Assembly: GCF_040958695.1 (NCBI RefSeq)
Contig: NZ_CP162599.1
Span: forward strand, 1,274,001 to 1,338,000
Length of the DNA stretch: 64,000 bases
DNA from: Ornithinibacillus sp. 4-3
Lineage (GTDB): Bacteria > Bacillota > Bacilli > Bacillales > Amphibacillaceae
Direction: 5' to 3'
Position numbers and translations under genes: made by a program. Of this stretch, positions 33,036 through 42,371 are shown in pieces. The notes beneath the pieces are model-generated. The model saw only the letters and a program-made list of their open reading frames with translations. It was not told where the DNA came from and ran no database searches. Each line of letters opens with the position of its first letter. Positions within the stretch are counted from its first letter, which is position 1.

Positions 33036-33808
33036 AGGGGATTCTTCTGTCAGGTAATTACATCGTTTAAGGAAGGTGGTGAAGGAGATTAGGAAGCAAT
33101 GTCTAATCTGATAATTGACAAATAAGTATTGGTAGTCATGGTATTTCTATTACTGGAACATCTGGAAAAACTAGTTCTTTAACCATTAATAAGCGTATAA
33201 AAGAGATGGGGAATGCTATTAAAACGGTTGATAATAAGGTTCCTGTAATTCCTGCAACTGGTCAACAAATCATCAACTGCCCAAATCAAAAGGCGTTATA
33301 TAAACGCTTATAAAGCGGTGGCAGACGGTAGATTTATCAATTATTGTTTACAACATTCCGGGTCGTACAGCAGTTAATTTAGAAGTAAATATATTGGCTT
33401 GTTTGTTGAAAGGTTGCGACAATATAATTGGCGTAAAAGAATCAAATAAAGACTTGGAACAGAATTATGTATTCTTTGGGAAAGGATTTCTTACTATTCT
33501 TAGGCATTTTATTATTATGTTATCTCATGTTAACTATTGGTGCTGCTGGATCAATAAGTGCTACTACAAATGTTGCGCCTAAACTAGTGACTAATGTGTG
33601 TAATGCTTGGTTAAAAGGCAGGGCATTGGATCTGCATTACAATTTGCTACCTTTAAATGATGTATTATTACAAATCCAGGTCTTGTAAAAGGTGGCTCTC
33701 AGAATGATGGGTAAGATAAATTCTAATTTAATGTTACCAATGTACTTACCCGCCAACGAACTACAAGACGAGATTAGAGATACATTGGAAAAGTACAATA
33801 TGATTTAA
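33036..33808 (+). pseudogene. DapA-family (dihydrodipicolinate synthase/aldolase) pseudogene
   Basis: Fragments in different frames line up along a DapA-like TIM barrel: VITSFKEGGEGD.EAMSNLI near 33051; GISITGTSGKTSSLTIN near 33146 (GTTGE-type motif); VYNIPGRTAVNLEVN near 33345; CDNIIGVKESNKDLEQ near 33418 (the Schiff-base Lys region KES); GAAGSISATTNVAPKLVTN near 33540; NPG near 33670; and LMLPMYLPANELQDEIRDTLEKYNMI at the end. Several frameshifts and stops make it non-functional. It sits directly before SBP 2, so the cassette once had its own aldolase/lyase. Confidence 0.85.
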
Positions 33809-33906
33809 AAACAATTTTTCATTATACTTATTACCTTAAAATTACATGACATATTTAGAGAAATAATGGATAAAAATAGTAAATTATTGATTTCAGGAGG
33901 TAAATG

Positions 33907-35481
33907 ATGCAATTAAAGAAGATTGGGAGCTTGTTACTATTGTTAACGTTAGGTATTGCGCTGATTAGTTGTTCAACCAGTACGGGTGATGTTAATCAAA
34001 ACAAGAAAAAAGATGAAGCACTACAAGGTGGAAAGTTAGACTTCGCTTATCATGTTCAACCATTGACATTAGATCCTCATTTTACTACCTCAGATGCTAC
34101 AAGAGATATTTCAAATCATATATATGAAGGATTACTGACCCTCAATTCCAGCTTAGAAGTAGCCCCTATGTTAGCCGAAAGCTATGAAGTTAGTGAAGAT
34201 GGTAATTTAATAACTTTTTATTTGCGTAAGGGAATAAAATTTCATAATGGACAAGAAATGAAAGCAAAAGATGTGATAGCCTCATTAGAAAGATGGCAGT
34301 CATTATCATCCCAGGCATTAACGTATTTGGCCGATACCAAATATGAATCAAAAGATGATTATACGGTTATTGCACATATAGATAATCCAACGACATTAGA
34401 TTTGTATATTTTTTCGGATATTACACAGTTTGCGGCAATTATGCCGGAAGAAATTATTAAAAGCGCTAGTGTTGACGGGGTAAATGAATATGTTGGTACT
34501 GGTCCATATGCGTATAAAGAATGGAAACAGGATCATTATATTCATTTAGAAAAATTTTCCGAGTATCAATCACGTAATGAACCTGCTGATGGTATGGCAG
34601 GTGAAAAGAAAGCATATTTGGATGATATTTATTTTCACATCATTACTGATCCCTCCACGCGCTTGGCTGGTCTGCAATCAGGTGAGTATGCCATTGCAGG
34701 TGATATCCCACCAGATAGTGCTTTAAAATTACTAGATAACCCAGATTTTAAAAATTCTATCGATTCAAGTTCATTTACACCGATGGTATTTAATAAAAAA
34801 ACGGGTGTATTTTCCAATCAAAAAGCTCGTCAAGCCGCTAATGCTGCTATAAATGCTGAAGATGTCCTAAAAGCGGCTTACGTTGATGAACAGTTTTATG
34901 AAATGGATCATGCACTTGTTAAAACAGAACAAACGGGATGGTATTCGGATGTTGGGAGCGATATATACAACACTTACGATCCTGAGTTGAGCAAAAAGTT
35001 ACTAGATGAAGCGGGATATAATGGAGAGGAAGTAGTGATGTTAACCAGTCGAGAATATGCTAATTATTACAATATGTCTCTAGTTATTCGAGAACAACTA
35101 GAAGCTGTGGGGATGAACGTCAAACTGGAAGTGACCGATTGGGCTACAGTACTTAAATCTCGTGAGGATGAAAACAAATTTGATTTATTTTTCACTAATT
35201 TCACGATTAGACCGATACCGATTCAATATCTTTTTATGAATTCGGAATGGCTTGGCTGGACTGATAGTGATGATTTGAAAAGAATTTCTGAAGGGATCTT
35301 ATATGCAAGCTCTATTGAAGAAGCTCAAGAATATTCCGATGAACTTCACCAAGTCTTTTGGGAGTATTTACCCGTATTTAAGCCAGGGAATATTGCGCTT
35401 ATTACTTCTATGAATAAGAATGTGGAAGGATTTCAATCTATTTCAAATCCTATTTTATGGAATGTTTCCATTACTGAATAA
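33907..35481 (+). CDS. Family-5 lipoprotein solute-binding protein (SBP 2 of 6)
   Basis: 524 residues from ATG 33907; AGGAGG ends 6 bases upstream, and ATG 33904 is a weaker choice. Lipobox LISC, Cys22. The domain runs TLDPHFTTSDATRDISNHIYEGLL, FYLRKGIKFHNGQEMKAKDVIASLERW, EYVGTGPYAYKEWK, and ends NPILWNVSITE. The overall fold is DppA/OppA-like. It is the only SBP here with no intact enzyme gene beside it: the upstream partner is a dapA-type pseudogene. It may therefore be a surviving orphan. A terminator follows at 35550-35592. Confidence 0.9.
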   Translation: MQLKKIGSLLLLLTLGIALISCSTSTGDVNQNKKKDEALQGGKLDFAYHVQPLTLDPHFTTSDATRDISNHIYEGLLTLNSSLEVAPMLAESYEVSEDGNLITFYLRKGIKFHNGQEMKAKDVIASLERWQSLSSQALTYLADTKYESKDDYTVIAHIDNPTTLDLYIFSDITQFAAIMPEEIIKSASVDGVNEYVGTGPYAYKEWKQDHYIHLEKFSEYQSRNEPADGMAGEKKAYLDDIYFHIITDPSTRLAGLQSGEYAIAGDIPPDSALKLLDNPDFKNSIDSSSFTPMVFNKKTGVFSNQKARQAANAAINAEDVLKAAYVDEQFYEMDHALVKTEQTGWYSDVGSDIYNTYDPELSKKLLDEAGYNGEEVVMLTSREYANYYNMSLVIREQLEAVGMNVKLEVTDWATVLKSREDENKFDLFFTNFTIRPIPIQYLFMNSEWLGWTDSDDLKRISEGILYASSIEEAQEYSDELHQVFWEYLPVFKPGNIALITSMNKNVEGFQSISNPILWNVSITE

Positions 35482-35549
35482 CATGGACATATGTATACCA
35501 TGTAAATGGGAATAGAAAGTAATAAGGAGTAAATTCGGAAAGAATGATA

Positions 35550-35592
35550 AGTCTATTAACCTCTGTCAATTGGAGGTTAATAGACTTTTTTT
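35550..35592 (+). terminator. Rho-independent terminator after SBP 2
   Basis: AGTCTATTAACCTC pairs with GAGGTTAATAGACT and TTTTTTT follows. Confidence 0.92.
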
Positions 35593-35626
35593 AAAGATGA
35601 GGGCATTTATTTAGGTTCGTAGAAGA

Positions 35627-35690
35627 GCGAAAACAAACCAGCCAATTATCTGCTAAATATTTAGTCGAAGCTTTATGGGTTGATACATAA
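35627..35690 (+). mobile_element. IS3-family 3'-end remnant, copy 1
   Basis: GCGAAAACAAACCAGCCAAT then TATCTGCTAAATATTTAGTC then GAAGCTTTATGGG is closely similar to the reverse complement of the IS3-family debris at 44026-44137. It is short and has no transposase core. Confidence 0.7.
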
Positions 35691-35723
35691 GGTCTAAGTC
35701 GCTTACTTCTTTCATGCTGAATT

Positions 35724-37328
35724 TTATTCTTTTACACTTGTGTTCCAAGGAATCGTACCTCGGAATACATTAAAGCCTTCAAGCTTATCTGAGGTTGCAA
35801 TAATGCTTCTATAATGACCGAATGAAACAATCGGTACATATTCATCTAATAAGTAGCCTTGTAATTCATCCCAAATTTCATCTGCTTTTTCCTGTGATTC
35901 TGCTGCCCTAATGGAGCTCAATAGCTCGATCATTGTTGGATCATCTGGCCACCCTGCAAAATCTGTATTTAATGCTAATAGCTGGGATGGTGTTGTGACA
36001 TAACCCGTACTTGTGAAAAAGATATCCCATTTATCTGGATCTGTCATGTTTTCATTTAAAGTAGGCCAATCATAAATTTCCAGGTTGACGTTCATACCAG
36101 CTTGTTCAAGTTTTTCCTGCACAACCACTGCTGCACTGTAATGGTGATCATAATCACGAGTCGCCATCATTGTTACTTCTTCGCCATTATAACCAGCTTC
36201 CTCTAATAACTGTTTGGCTTTTTCCGCATCGCCTTGGTTATAAGAATCCTGACCATTTTCACTTACAAAATAAGCTTGTTCAGGGTTGTTATAGCTTGAA
36301 TGAATATCATATAGATCTTCATGAGCAAAACTAGCTAACATAATTTGGTCCATATCTAACGCTGCATTTACAGCTTGTCTAATTGTTTGATCAACCATGA
36401 TCCCTTCTTTTTTGTTGAAAAACATTGAATTTGTCCCAGACAGATAAGTGTATGTTTCAACGTTTGGTGTATCTAGTAGTTGTTCATAATTGTCAGGTGA
36501 CATTTGTTCTGCAATATCATATTCGCCTGTTTGTATTCCAGCGATTCGTGTAGAAGTATCTGATACAATATGGTAATAAAGATCATCAACGAGCGCTTCC
36601 TTTTTCCCAGCATAACCGCTTGTTTCTTCTTCTGAAGCCTTGTAATCTTCAAACTTTGATAAATGAATGTACTGGTCTTGTTTCCACTCTTCAAATTTAA
36701 ATGGACCTGTCCCAATCGTTTCTGTAACACCTTCTGAGGTTGCGGACTCAATTATTTCTTTTGGCATAATCGCCGCAAATTGTCCTTGCCCTGCCATCAC
36801 ATCTAACGTATCAGAAGCACGTTCCTGTAAATTCAATTGAACCGTATACGGATCCACTTCTTCAAATGTTGCTCCACTTAAAAGCATCTTAGCTCGAGAT
36901 GATTGCTCTAACCAACGATTCATTGACGCAACCACATCTTCAGAAGTCATTTCCTTATCGTTGTGGAATTTAACACCCTCTCTTAGCTTGAATGTATAAG
37001 TTTTACCGTCATCACTTACATCAATTGATTCAGCTAACATAGGAACAGATTCATAGTTTTCATTCATTGTTACTAATGTTTCGAAAATATTTCTTGTCAC
37101 ATCAAGAGCTACGGTTGCTGTTGTCAAATGTGTATCAAGAGTAGGGGGCTGGGCTGCTACCGCAATATTTAATTCTCCACCACTACTTTGTTCATTATTT
37201 TCCACTTCATTATCTGGGGAAGCAGTATCATCCGTATCTGAAGAGTCTTGCTGTTCAGAACTACATGCTGCCATCACAAGTCCAAACGTGAAAATTAAGA
37301 AAAGTATACTTATCAACTTTAGTTTCAT
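35724..37328 (-). CDS. Family-5 lipoprotein solute-binding protein (SBP 3 of 6)
   Basis: 534 residues. Lipobox MAAC, Cys22, then an acidic linker (SDTDDTASPDNEVENNE). The domain runs PTLDTHLTTATVALDVTRNIFETL, FKLREGVKFHNDKEMTSEDVVASMNRW, ETIGTGPFKFEEWK and ends GTIPWNTSVKE. A GGAGGAG ribosome site precedes ATG 37328. It lies 200 bp downstream of the DAO-type oxidoreductase gene on the same strand and is probably in the same operon. The linked enzyme suggests an N-alkylated amino acid or amine as ligand, by inference only. Confidence 0.92.
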   Translation of the reverse strand: MKLKLISILFLIFTFGLVMAACSSEQQDSSDTDDTASPDNEVENNEQSSGGELNIAVAAQPPTLDTHLTTATVALDVTRNIFETLVTMNENYESVPMLAESIDVSDDGKTYTFKLREGVKFHNDKEMTSEDVVASMNRWLEQSSRAKMLLSGATFEEVDPYTVQLNLQERASDTLDVMAGQGQFAAIMPKEIIESATSEGVTETIGTGPFKFEEWKQDQYIHLSKFEDYKASEEETSGYAGKKEALVDDLYYHIVSDTSTRIAGIQTGEYDIAEQMSPDNYEQLLDTPNVETYTYLSGTNSMFFNKKEGIMVDQTIRQAVNAALDMDQIMLASFAHEDLYDIHSSYNNPEQAYFVSENGQDSYNQGDAEKAKQLLEEAGYNGEEVTMMATRDYDHHYSAAVVVQEKLEQAGMNVNLEIYDWPTLNENMTDPDKWDIFFTSTGYVTTPSQLLALNTDFAGWPDDPTMIELLSSIRAAESQEKADEIWDELQGYLLDEYVPIVSFGHYRSIIATSDKLEGFNVFRGTIPWNTSVKE

Positions 37329-37529
37329 TTATATTTCTCCTCCTAGCTCTATTGCAACAATAGTCATCAACTATTATTAATAAATATTTGCAACAGATTC
37401 AGTATTTGAAGTTTTTATGGAAATTATGACTATGACATGATGTAAAAAGCTATATATTCTTGGACTATTATCACCTCTCATGGACATGTTAAACATATTT
37501 CATGAAATATGATACATTACCAGATTTGT

Positions 37530-38696
37530 TTAACCCGGAAGGTTATGTATTGCACTTGTTTCACCTTCCACTGGCTTATTATAAGAACGATCAATTTTAA
37601 ACGCTTCAATTGAAATGGAAGGTTGCTTGCCTTGTGCTACTTCTGCCATCACCATACCTATTGCTGGAGATAAAGTAAATCCATGTCCACTAAATCCGGC
37701 GGCGATTAAATATCCTTCAACCTCTGGGATAGGACCTAGTATTGGAATATTATCGATACAATATGCTTCCGCACCATAATAAGTAAAATCAATTTCATAT
37801 GCTTCTACTGCTGGCAGGAGGGAGAGCACTGTATTTCGCTGTTCTTCTAGTTCTTCCTCATTAAAGATTCCAGTATATTTGTCTGGACCTGGTTTTGTTA
37901 TATAGCCTCCACCAGCTCGTATACGTCCGTCAATGGTCTGTTTAAGTGATATTTTAGTTCCTTTTGCTCCAATTGTTGGTCCTGGCAAGGTGGATAAAGG
38001 AGCCGGATATGTTGCAGACATTTGCCGAATAGAATGCTTAATTTGCGGAAGTGAAAGTCCTAATGTTTCGTGTAATGCTGGTGTCCATGCTCCAGCTGCG
38101 TTAATAACGGTGTTAGCATGTATAAATCCATTACTAGTTTCTACACCGACAACCCGATTGTTTTCTTTAACGATGGAATATACTTCTATCCCTGTGATAA
38201 TTTCTGCTCCTAGACGACGTGCTTTAGAAGTATAAGCAACTGTTGTTAACAATCCATTTGCTTGACCTCCACTTGGATAGTGTATTGCTTTTGTAATAGT
38301 GGGGGAGAGAGATGGAACTAATTCATTTAATTCTGATCCAATCACAATCTTAGCTTCGATTCCATTTTTCAAATCATCTATTACTTGCTTTTCAACCTCG
38401 TCCATCATGTAGCGATCATCAAACAGCATGATTTGCCCTGCTGACCCATATTCTAAATTGGCTTCCAATTCTTCCTCTAAAGATTCCCATCGTTTAATAC
38501 TTGCTTTTGCTAAATCTAACTCTCTAGGGTCACGATTATTTAATCTTATCCCACCAGCACTGGCCCTAGATGCAGCACCTTGATTAGCAATACTTCCTTT
38601 TTCTAACTGTTTTACTTTAACACCGTCACGAGCTAAGTGATAGGTTATCGATGATCCAATAACTCCTCCACCAATAACAATTACATCTGCATTCAT
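37530..38696 (-). CDS. FAD-dependent oxidoreductase, DAO/sarcosine-glycine oxidase family
   Basis: 388 residues. An FAD-binding N-terminus VIVIGGGVIGSSITYHLARDG (GxGxxG at ~8-13) is followed by RASAGGIRLNN and, in the middle, VINAAGAWTPALHE (typical DAO block). The C-terminus contains FTYYGAEAYCIDNIPILGPIPEVEGYLIAAGFSGHGFTLSPAIG. The family oxidises secondary or N-methyl amino acids (glycine, sarcosine, proline and the like) to the keto or imino form. The gene sits between a LysR regulator upstream and SBP 3 downstream, all on the same strand. The substrate is unknown. Confidence 0.9.
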   Translation of the reverse strand: MNADVIVIGGGVIGSSITYHLARDGVKVKQLEKGSIANQGAASRASAGGIRLNNRDPRELDLAKASIKRWESLEEELEANLEYGSAGQIMLFDDRYMMDEVEKQVIDDLKNGIEAKIVIGSELNELVPSLSPTITKAIHYPSGGQANGLLTTVAYTSKARRLGAEIITGIEVYSIVKENNRVVGVETSNGFIHANTVINAAGAWTPALHETLGLSLPQIKHSIRQMSATYPAPLSTLPGPTIGAKGTKISLKQTIDGRIRAGGGYITKPGPDKYTGIFNEEELEEQRNTVLSLLPAVEAYEIDFTYYGAEAYCIDNIPILGPIPEVEGYLIAAGFSGHGFTLSPAIGMVMAEVAQGKQPSISIEAFKIDRSYNKPVEGETSAIHNLPG

Positions 38697-38798
38697 TTCT
38701 TTGCATCCCCTTAGTTAATTTTAGAAATCTAATTAAGCAGTAATATGATGAACCACCCTGAAAACAGGAGGTTGATAAACTAAAATTCACTTTCTATT

Positions 38799-39704
38799 TT
38801 AGATCTTATGATTACCAGGACTATTAAAATATGCCTTGGATTGTTTAATAAGCTTTTCGATAAATAACTCTTTATTCTGCTTATGATATGCGATATAAGT
38901 ATGTCGAAAGGAAAAAGGATTATCTGCTAGGTTAATCTTCATTACTTGCTTATTTTTCACTTCGTAATCAACATATGATTCTGGTAGGAAGGTTATCCCG
39001 AGATTAGATTTCACAAAAAACTTTATGAGTTCAGAATGATTCGCTTCCACCTTCGTTTTATAGGTTAGATTTAAGTCGAAAATGGCTGCTTCCACCATAT
39101 TGCGGAGATTGGATCCTTCCCGATAAAGAATAAGTGTTTCAGAACATGCTTCTTCAAGTGTTACCGATTCTCTTTTGGTAAATGGGTGATGAGGTGGCAC
39201 GATTAAACAAATAGGATCCTTATAAATTTCGTCAAATACTAAACTCTCATCATTCACTGTATATCTTGTAAAACCAATTTCTAATTCCTGATTTTTTAAT
39301 GACTGTATGATCATATCTGAATTACTGACATAAAGATTCATTGACGAATCAAGGTTATGATTCAAATAATTGGAAAGAAAGGATGGAATCATACTTTGAC
39401 AAAGTGCTAATGAAATGCCGATATTGTATGTCACATCAATTCCCATTTTCGTAACTTCGATAGCCTTCTTTCCTCTTGAATATCCCTCGAATACTTGCAT
39501 GGCAAAAGGGAGAAATGTTTCTCCTGCTTTAGTTAAGTGAATCCCTTTATTGTCTCTCTTAATTAGTTTTTCACCAAGATCTTTTTCCAATTGATTCATC
39601 CGATGAGATAAAGTTGGTTGCGGAACATAAAGATTTTTTGACGCTTCTGTAAAGCTACCATAACGAATAATTTCAATAAATGATTCAATAGCATCCATAT
39701 TCAT
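38799..39704 (-). CDS. LysR family transcriptional regulator (second)
   Basis: 301 residues from ATG 39704, with AAGGTGG seven bases upstream; an in-frame GTG at 39716 overlaps that site. Helix-turn-helix: MDAIESFIEIIRYGSFTEASKNLYVPQPTLSHRMNQLEKDLGEKLIKRD (~3-52). The co-inducer domain is ~90-290. It precedes the DAO/SBP 3 genes (same strand) and is divergent from the 2-hydroxyacid dehydrogenase/PrpD operon at 40033, so it could control either or both. It resembles the LysR at 28616-29464 in layout but not closely in sequence. Confidence 0.9.
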   Translation of the reverse strand: MNMDAIESFIEIIRYGSFTEASKNLYVPQPTLSHRMNQLEKDLGEKLIKRDNKGIHLTKAGETFLPFAMQVFEGYSRGKKAIEVTKMGIDVTYNIGISLALCQSMIPSFLSNYLNHNLDSSMNLYVSNSDMIIQSLKNQELEIGFTRYTVNDESLVFDEIYKDPICLIVPPHHPFTKRESVTLEEACSETLILYREGSNLRNMVEAAIFDLNLTYKTKVEANHSELIKFFVKSNLGITFLPESYVDYEVKNKQVMKINLADNPFSFRHTYIAYHKQNKELFIEKLIKQSKAYFNSPGNHKI

Positions 39705-39906
39705 ATTTAATTCCACCTTGCTCTTGGCAGTTATTTATTGGCATCATTGACAATCTGAATAACATAATTCATTAAATTTTCTTTACTGTCAGATAATAAC
39801 GCTTTAAACTTATTTTAAAGACTTTATTCAAATAACTCAAGAATTGCATCTTTTAGAATGATGATTGAGTTATTTGTAAAAATGATTTTAAAAGGAGATT
39901 TAGACG

Positions 39907-39987
39907 ATGAATCAGCTAAAGCCTAATTATCCATTTTATACGTTTAAAGGAACACATAGAGAAATTGGAATATGTTTTCGTAAATGA
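39907..39987 (+). pseudogene. N-terminal stub of a peptidase C45/penicillin acyltransferase-like gene
   Basis: After AAAGGAG (39891-39896) an ATG starts MNQLKPNYPFYTFKGTHREI and then GICFRK and stop. The PFYTFKGTHREIG pattern is the start of acyl-CoA:6-aminopenicillanate acyltransferase-like (C45) proteins, which usually continue into the autoproteolytic Cys region. Here the rest is deleted and the next gene follows within 50 bp. It is a remnant of a deleted amidohydrolase, not a functional gene. Confidence 0.6.
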
Positions 39988-40032
39988 AGAGAACCAACAA
40001 AATAAGTAATGAAGGAGGGAGCTAGTGAAGGT

Positions 40033-40971
40033 ATGACAAAACAAATTGTAGTGCTTAGCGATTATGAACGTATTTATCCATCATCTCCTAAAGTTGCAGA
40101 GTTGGAGAAAAAAGGTTATTCCATCACTTATCATCATCACAAAATAACGGAAGAAGCAGAGGTTGTGTCCCTTTTAAAAGAGGCAGATATCGCTGTACTG
40201 ATAAGAGAGCGTGTCAATCTTTCTGCTGATGTGCTTAAGAAGCTTCCTTCACTTCAAATGATTTCACAAACAGGCGGTGGAGCGGCTCATATTGATCTTG
40301 ATCAAGCTGAAAAACAAGGTATCACTATTACGTTGACAGGCAGCACTTCACGTCCATCTGTTGTGGAATTAACATTTGGTCTGATGATAGCGTGTGCGCG
40401 CCAATTCACGCCTCATCAGCAAAACCTTCAGCAGGACAAATGGATCCAATATCCAGGAATGGAGTTGCAGAACAAACGTCTTGGGTTATTAGGGTACGGG
40501 AAAATTGCGAGGGAAGTAGCTTTGGTGGCTGAAAGTTTTAATATCGAAGTGGTTGCATGGAGACCAACTGGGAAAAAAGGAGATGAACATATCTCAATAC
40601 TTGAACTAGAAGAAGTTCTATCCACGTCAGATATCGTCTCTGTCCATCTTAAATTAGTACCTGAATTAAGAGGCATTTTAAATCAGCAGCACTTAAACCT
40701 TATGAAAAAAGGGAGTATTTTTATAAATACCGCGCGTGGAGCTCTAGTCGACACCAAGGCGTTAGTTGAGTTATTAGAAAGCGGACATTTATACGGAGCG
40801 GGCATAGATACATTTGAAGAAGAACCTTTAGTACAGAACCCTTTTAAAAATTGCCCAAATGTTGTCTTGACGCCCCATATTGGCTATGTGACAACTGAAG
40901 TTCTTGAGCGATTTGCGGAACAATCCTTACAAAATATATTAGATCATGATCTAAAAAGTGAGATGAAATAG
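40033..40971 (+). CDS. D-isomer 2-hydroxyacid dehydrogenase (PGDH/GyaR-like)
   Basis: 312 residues from ATG 40033; GAGGGAG at 40015-40021 is upstream, and ATG 40009 has no ribosome site. The N-terminal domain ends near ~100. The NAD fold contains LGLLGYGKIAREVA (GxGxxA) and the catalytic blocks are FINTARGALVD (Arg), GAGIDTFEEEP (Glu) and VVLTPHIGYVT (His). The family reduces 2-oxo acids or oxidises D-2-hydroxyacids. Its stop meets the start of the first MmgE/PrpD gene (GTG/ATG at 40971/40974), so the two are translationally coupled. Confidence 0.9.
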   Translation: MTKQIVVLSDYERIYPSSPKVAELEKKGYSITYHHHKITEEAEVVSLLKEADIAVLIRERVNLSADVLKKLPSLQMISQTGGGAAHIDLDQAEKQGITITLTGSTSRPSVVELTFGLMIACARQFTPHQQNLQQDKWIQYPGMELQNKRLGLLGYGKIAREVALVAESFNIEVVAWRPTGKKGDEHISILELEEVLSTSDIVSVHLKLVPELRGILNQQHLNLMKKGSIFINTARGALVDTKALVELLESGHLYGAGIDTFEEEPLVQNPFKNCPNVVLTPHIGYVTTEVLERFAEQSLQNILDHDLKSEMK

Positions 40972-42326
40972 TGATGAATACAACGGAAGCATGTGGAATT
41001 TTTATCGAGAATTTTGAATTATCATCGGTAACTCAATCGGCAATTGAACATACAAAGAATGCAATCATCGATACGATTGGTGTAATGATAGCAGCAAAGG
41101 ATGAGCCTGTTGTCACTAAGCTATTGAAATATTTAGAGCAAGCTAATCTTTTGCAGCAGGAAGGTGGACAAAGTACGATTATTCCATTCTCATATAAAAC
41201 CAATGCAAGAGATGCTGCATGGGTAATGGGAACATTAGCACATGCACTAGATTTTGATGACACATCACTTGTAATGAAAGGACATCCGTCAGCAATTTTA
41301 ATCCCAGCAATCCTGTCATTAGCAGAGAAATATAACCGATCGGGAAAAGAAGTGTTGGAAGGATATATATGTGGGTTGGAGGTTACTCATCAATTAGCCA
41401 AACAGCATGCAAGTCAAGGATGGCATACAACTGCAACATATGGCACGCTTGGTGCGGCAGCTGCGAGTGCGAAGATCATTGGGCTTAGTCAACAACAAAT
41501 CCGTTATGCGCTTGGAATAGCAGCATCAAGTGCAAGTGGACTGCGGGCTAATTTTGGAACGATGACGAAACCACTTCATGCTGGACAGGCAGCAGCGGCA
41601 GGAGTTTTCGCCGCATTACTCGCTGAACAAGATGTAACGGCAAATTCAAACGTTCTAGAAGCTGACTTTGGCTATGGAGATGTGTTTCATCATGATCAGG
41701 ATTTTGAAAATCTGTCGTTTTCAGTGGATAGCTTATATTTAGAATCGAATGGATTGAATGTTAAAATGAATCCTTCTTGTTCCATGACACATCGACCGAT
41801 TGATGCTGTATTTTCACTAATCACAAAGCATCAGTTAGATCCTGAGCAGCTTGAAACAATCGAATGCTCTATTTCAAAAAGAGCGGCTTCCATTTTAAGA
41901 TATCATCAACCTAAAGATGAGATGGAGGCGAAATTTAGCCTTGAATATTGTATTGCATCAGCTGTACTGAATCAGGAAGTAAGCTTAGCTCAGTTTCATG
42001 ATGATCAAGTAAAGAGAACGGATATTCAAAGGATGATGAAACAGGTTATTATTTTGGCTGAAGAAGATAAGGAAGAGGAAAAGGCTACTGTGACGATCAA
42101 AACAAAGGAAGGGGATATCTATACGAAAACAGTCACCCATCCGATTGGATCAAGTCAAAAAGCTTTATCACGAGCGCAATTAAAGCAAAAATTTTCGGAA
42201 TGTGTTAACCACATCATGACAGACGAACAACAGCATTCCGCATTTGCTTACTTAGAGAAGCTGGAAGAAATAGATGATATTAGAAGACTTCTTAAATCAT
42301 TAACTTTGGAATTTCAAAAGAATTAA
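40971..42326 (+). CDS. MmgE/PrpD family protein (first copy)
   Basis: 451 residues. The PrpD family pattern is clear: HTKNAIIDTIGVMIAA near the N-terminus, DAAWVMGTLAHALDFDDTS (FDDT motif, ~85-100), GHPSAILIPAILSLAEKY and GTMTKPLHAGQAAAAGVFAALLA (~195-215). Family members include 2-methylcitrate dehydratase, cis-aconitate decarboxylase and iminodisuccinate epimerase. No diagnostic residue tells which applies. It shares an operon with the dehydrogenase before and a paralogue after. Together they could process a C4-C7 acid or imino acid. Confidence 0.9.
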   Translation: MMNTTEACGIFIENFELSSVTQSAIEHTKNAIIDTIGVMIAAKDEPVVTKLLKYLEQANLLQQEGGQSTIIPFSYKTNARDAAWVMGTLAHALDFDDTSLVMKGHPSAILIPAILSLAEKYNRSGKEVLEGYICGLEVTHQLAKQHASQGWHTTATYGTLGAAAASAKIIGLSQQQIRYALGIAASSASGLRANFGTMTKPLHAGQAAAAGVFAALLAEQDVTANSNVLEADFGYGDVFHHDQDFENLSFSVDSLYLESNGLNVKMNPSCSMTHRPIDAVFSLITKHQLDPEQLETIECSISKRAASILRYHQPKDEMEAKFSLEYCIASAVLNQEVSLAQFHDDQVKRTDIQRMMKQVIILAEEDKEEEKATVTIKTKEGDIYTKTVTHPIGSSQKALSRAQLKQKFSECVNHIMTDEQQHSAFAYLEKLEEIDDIRRLLKSLTLEFQKN

Positions 42327-42371
42327 CTTTTTTCCATAGAAACACCAATTTAGGTAGTAGGAGAGATAGAG

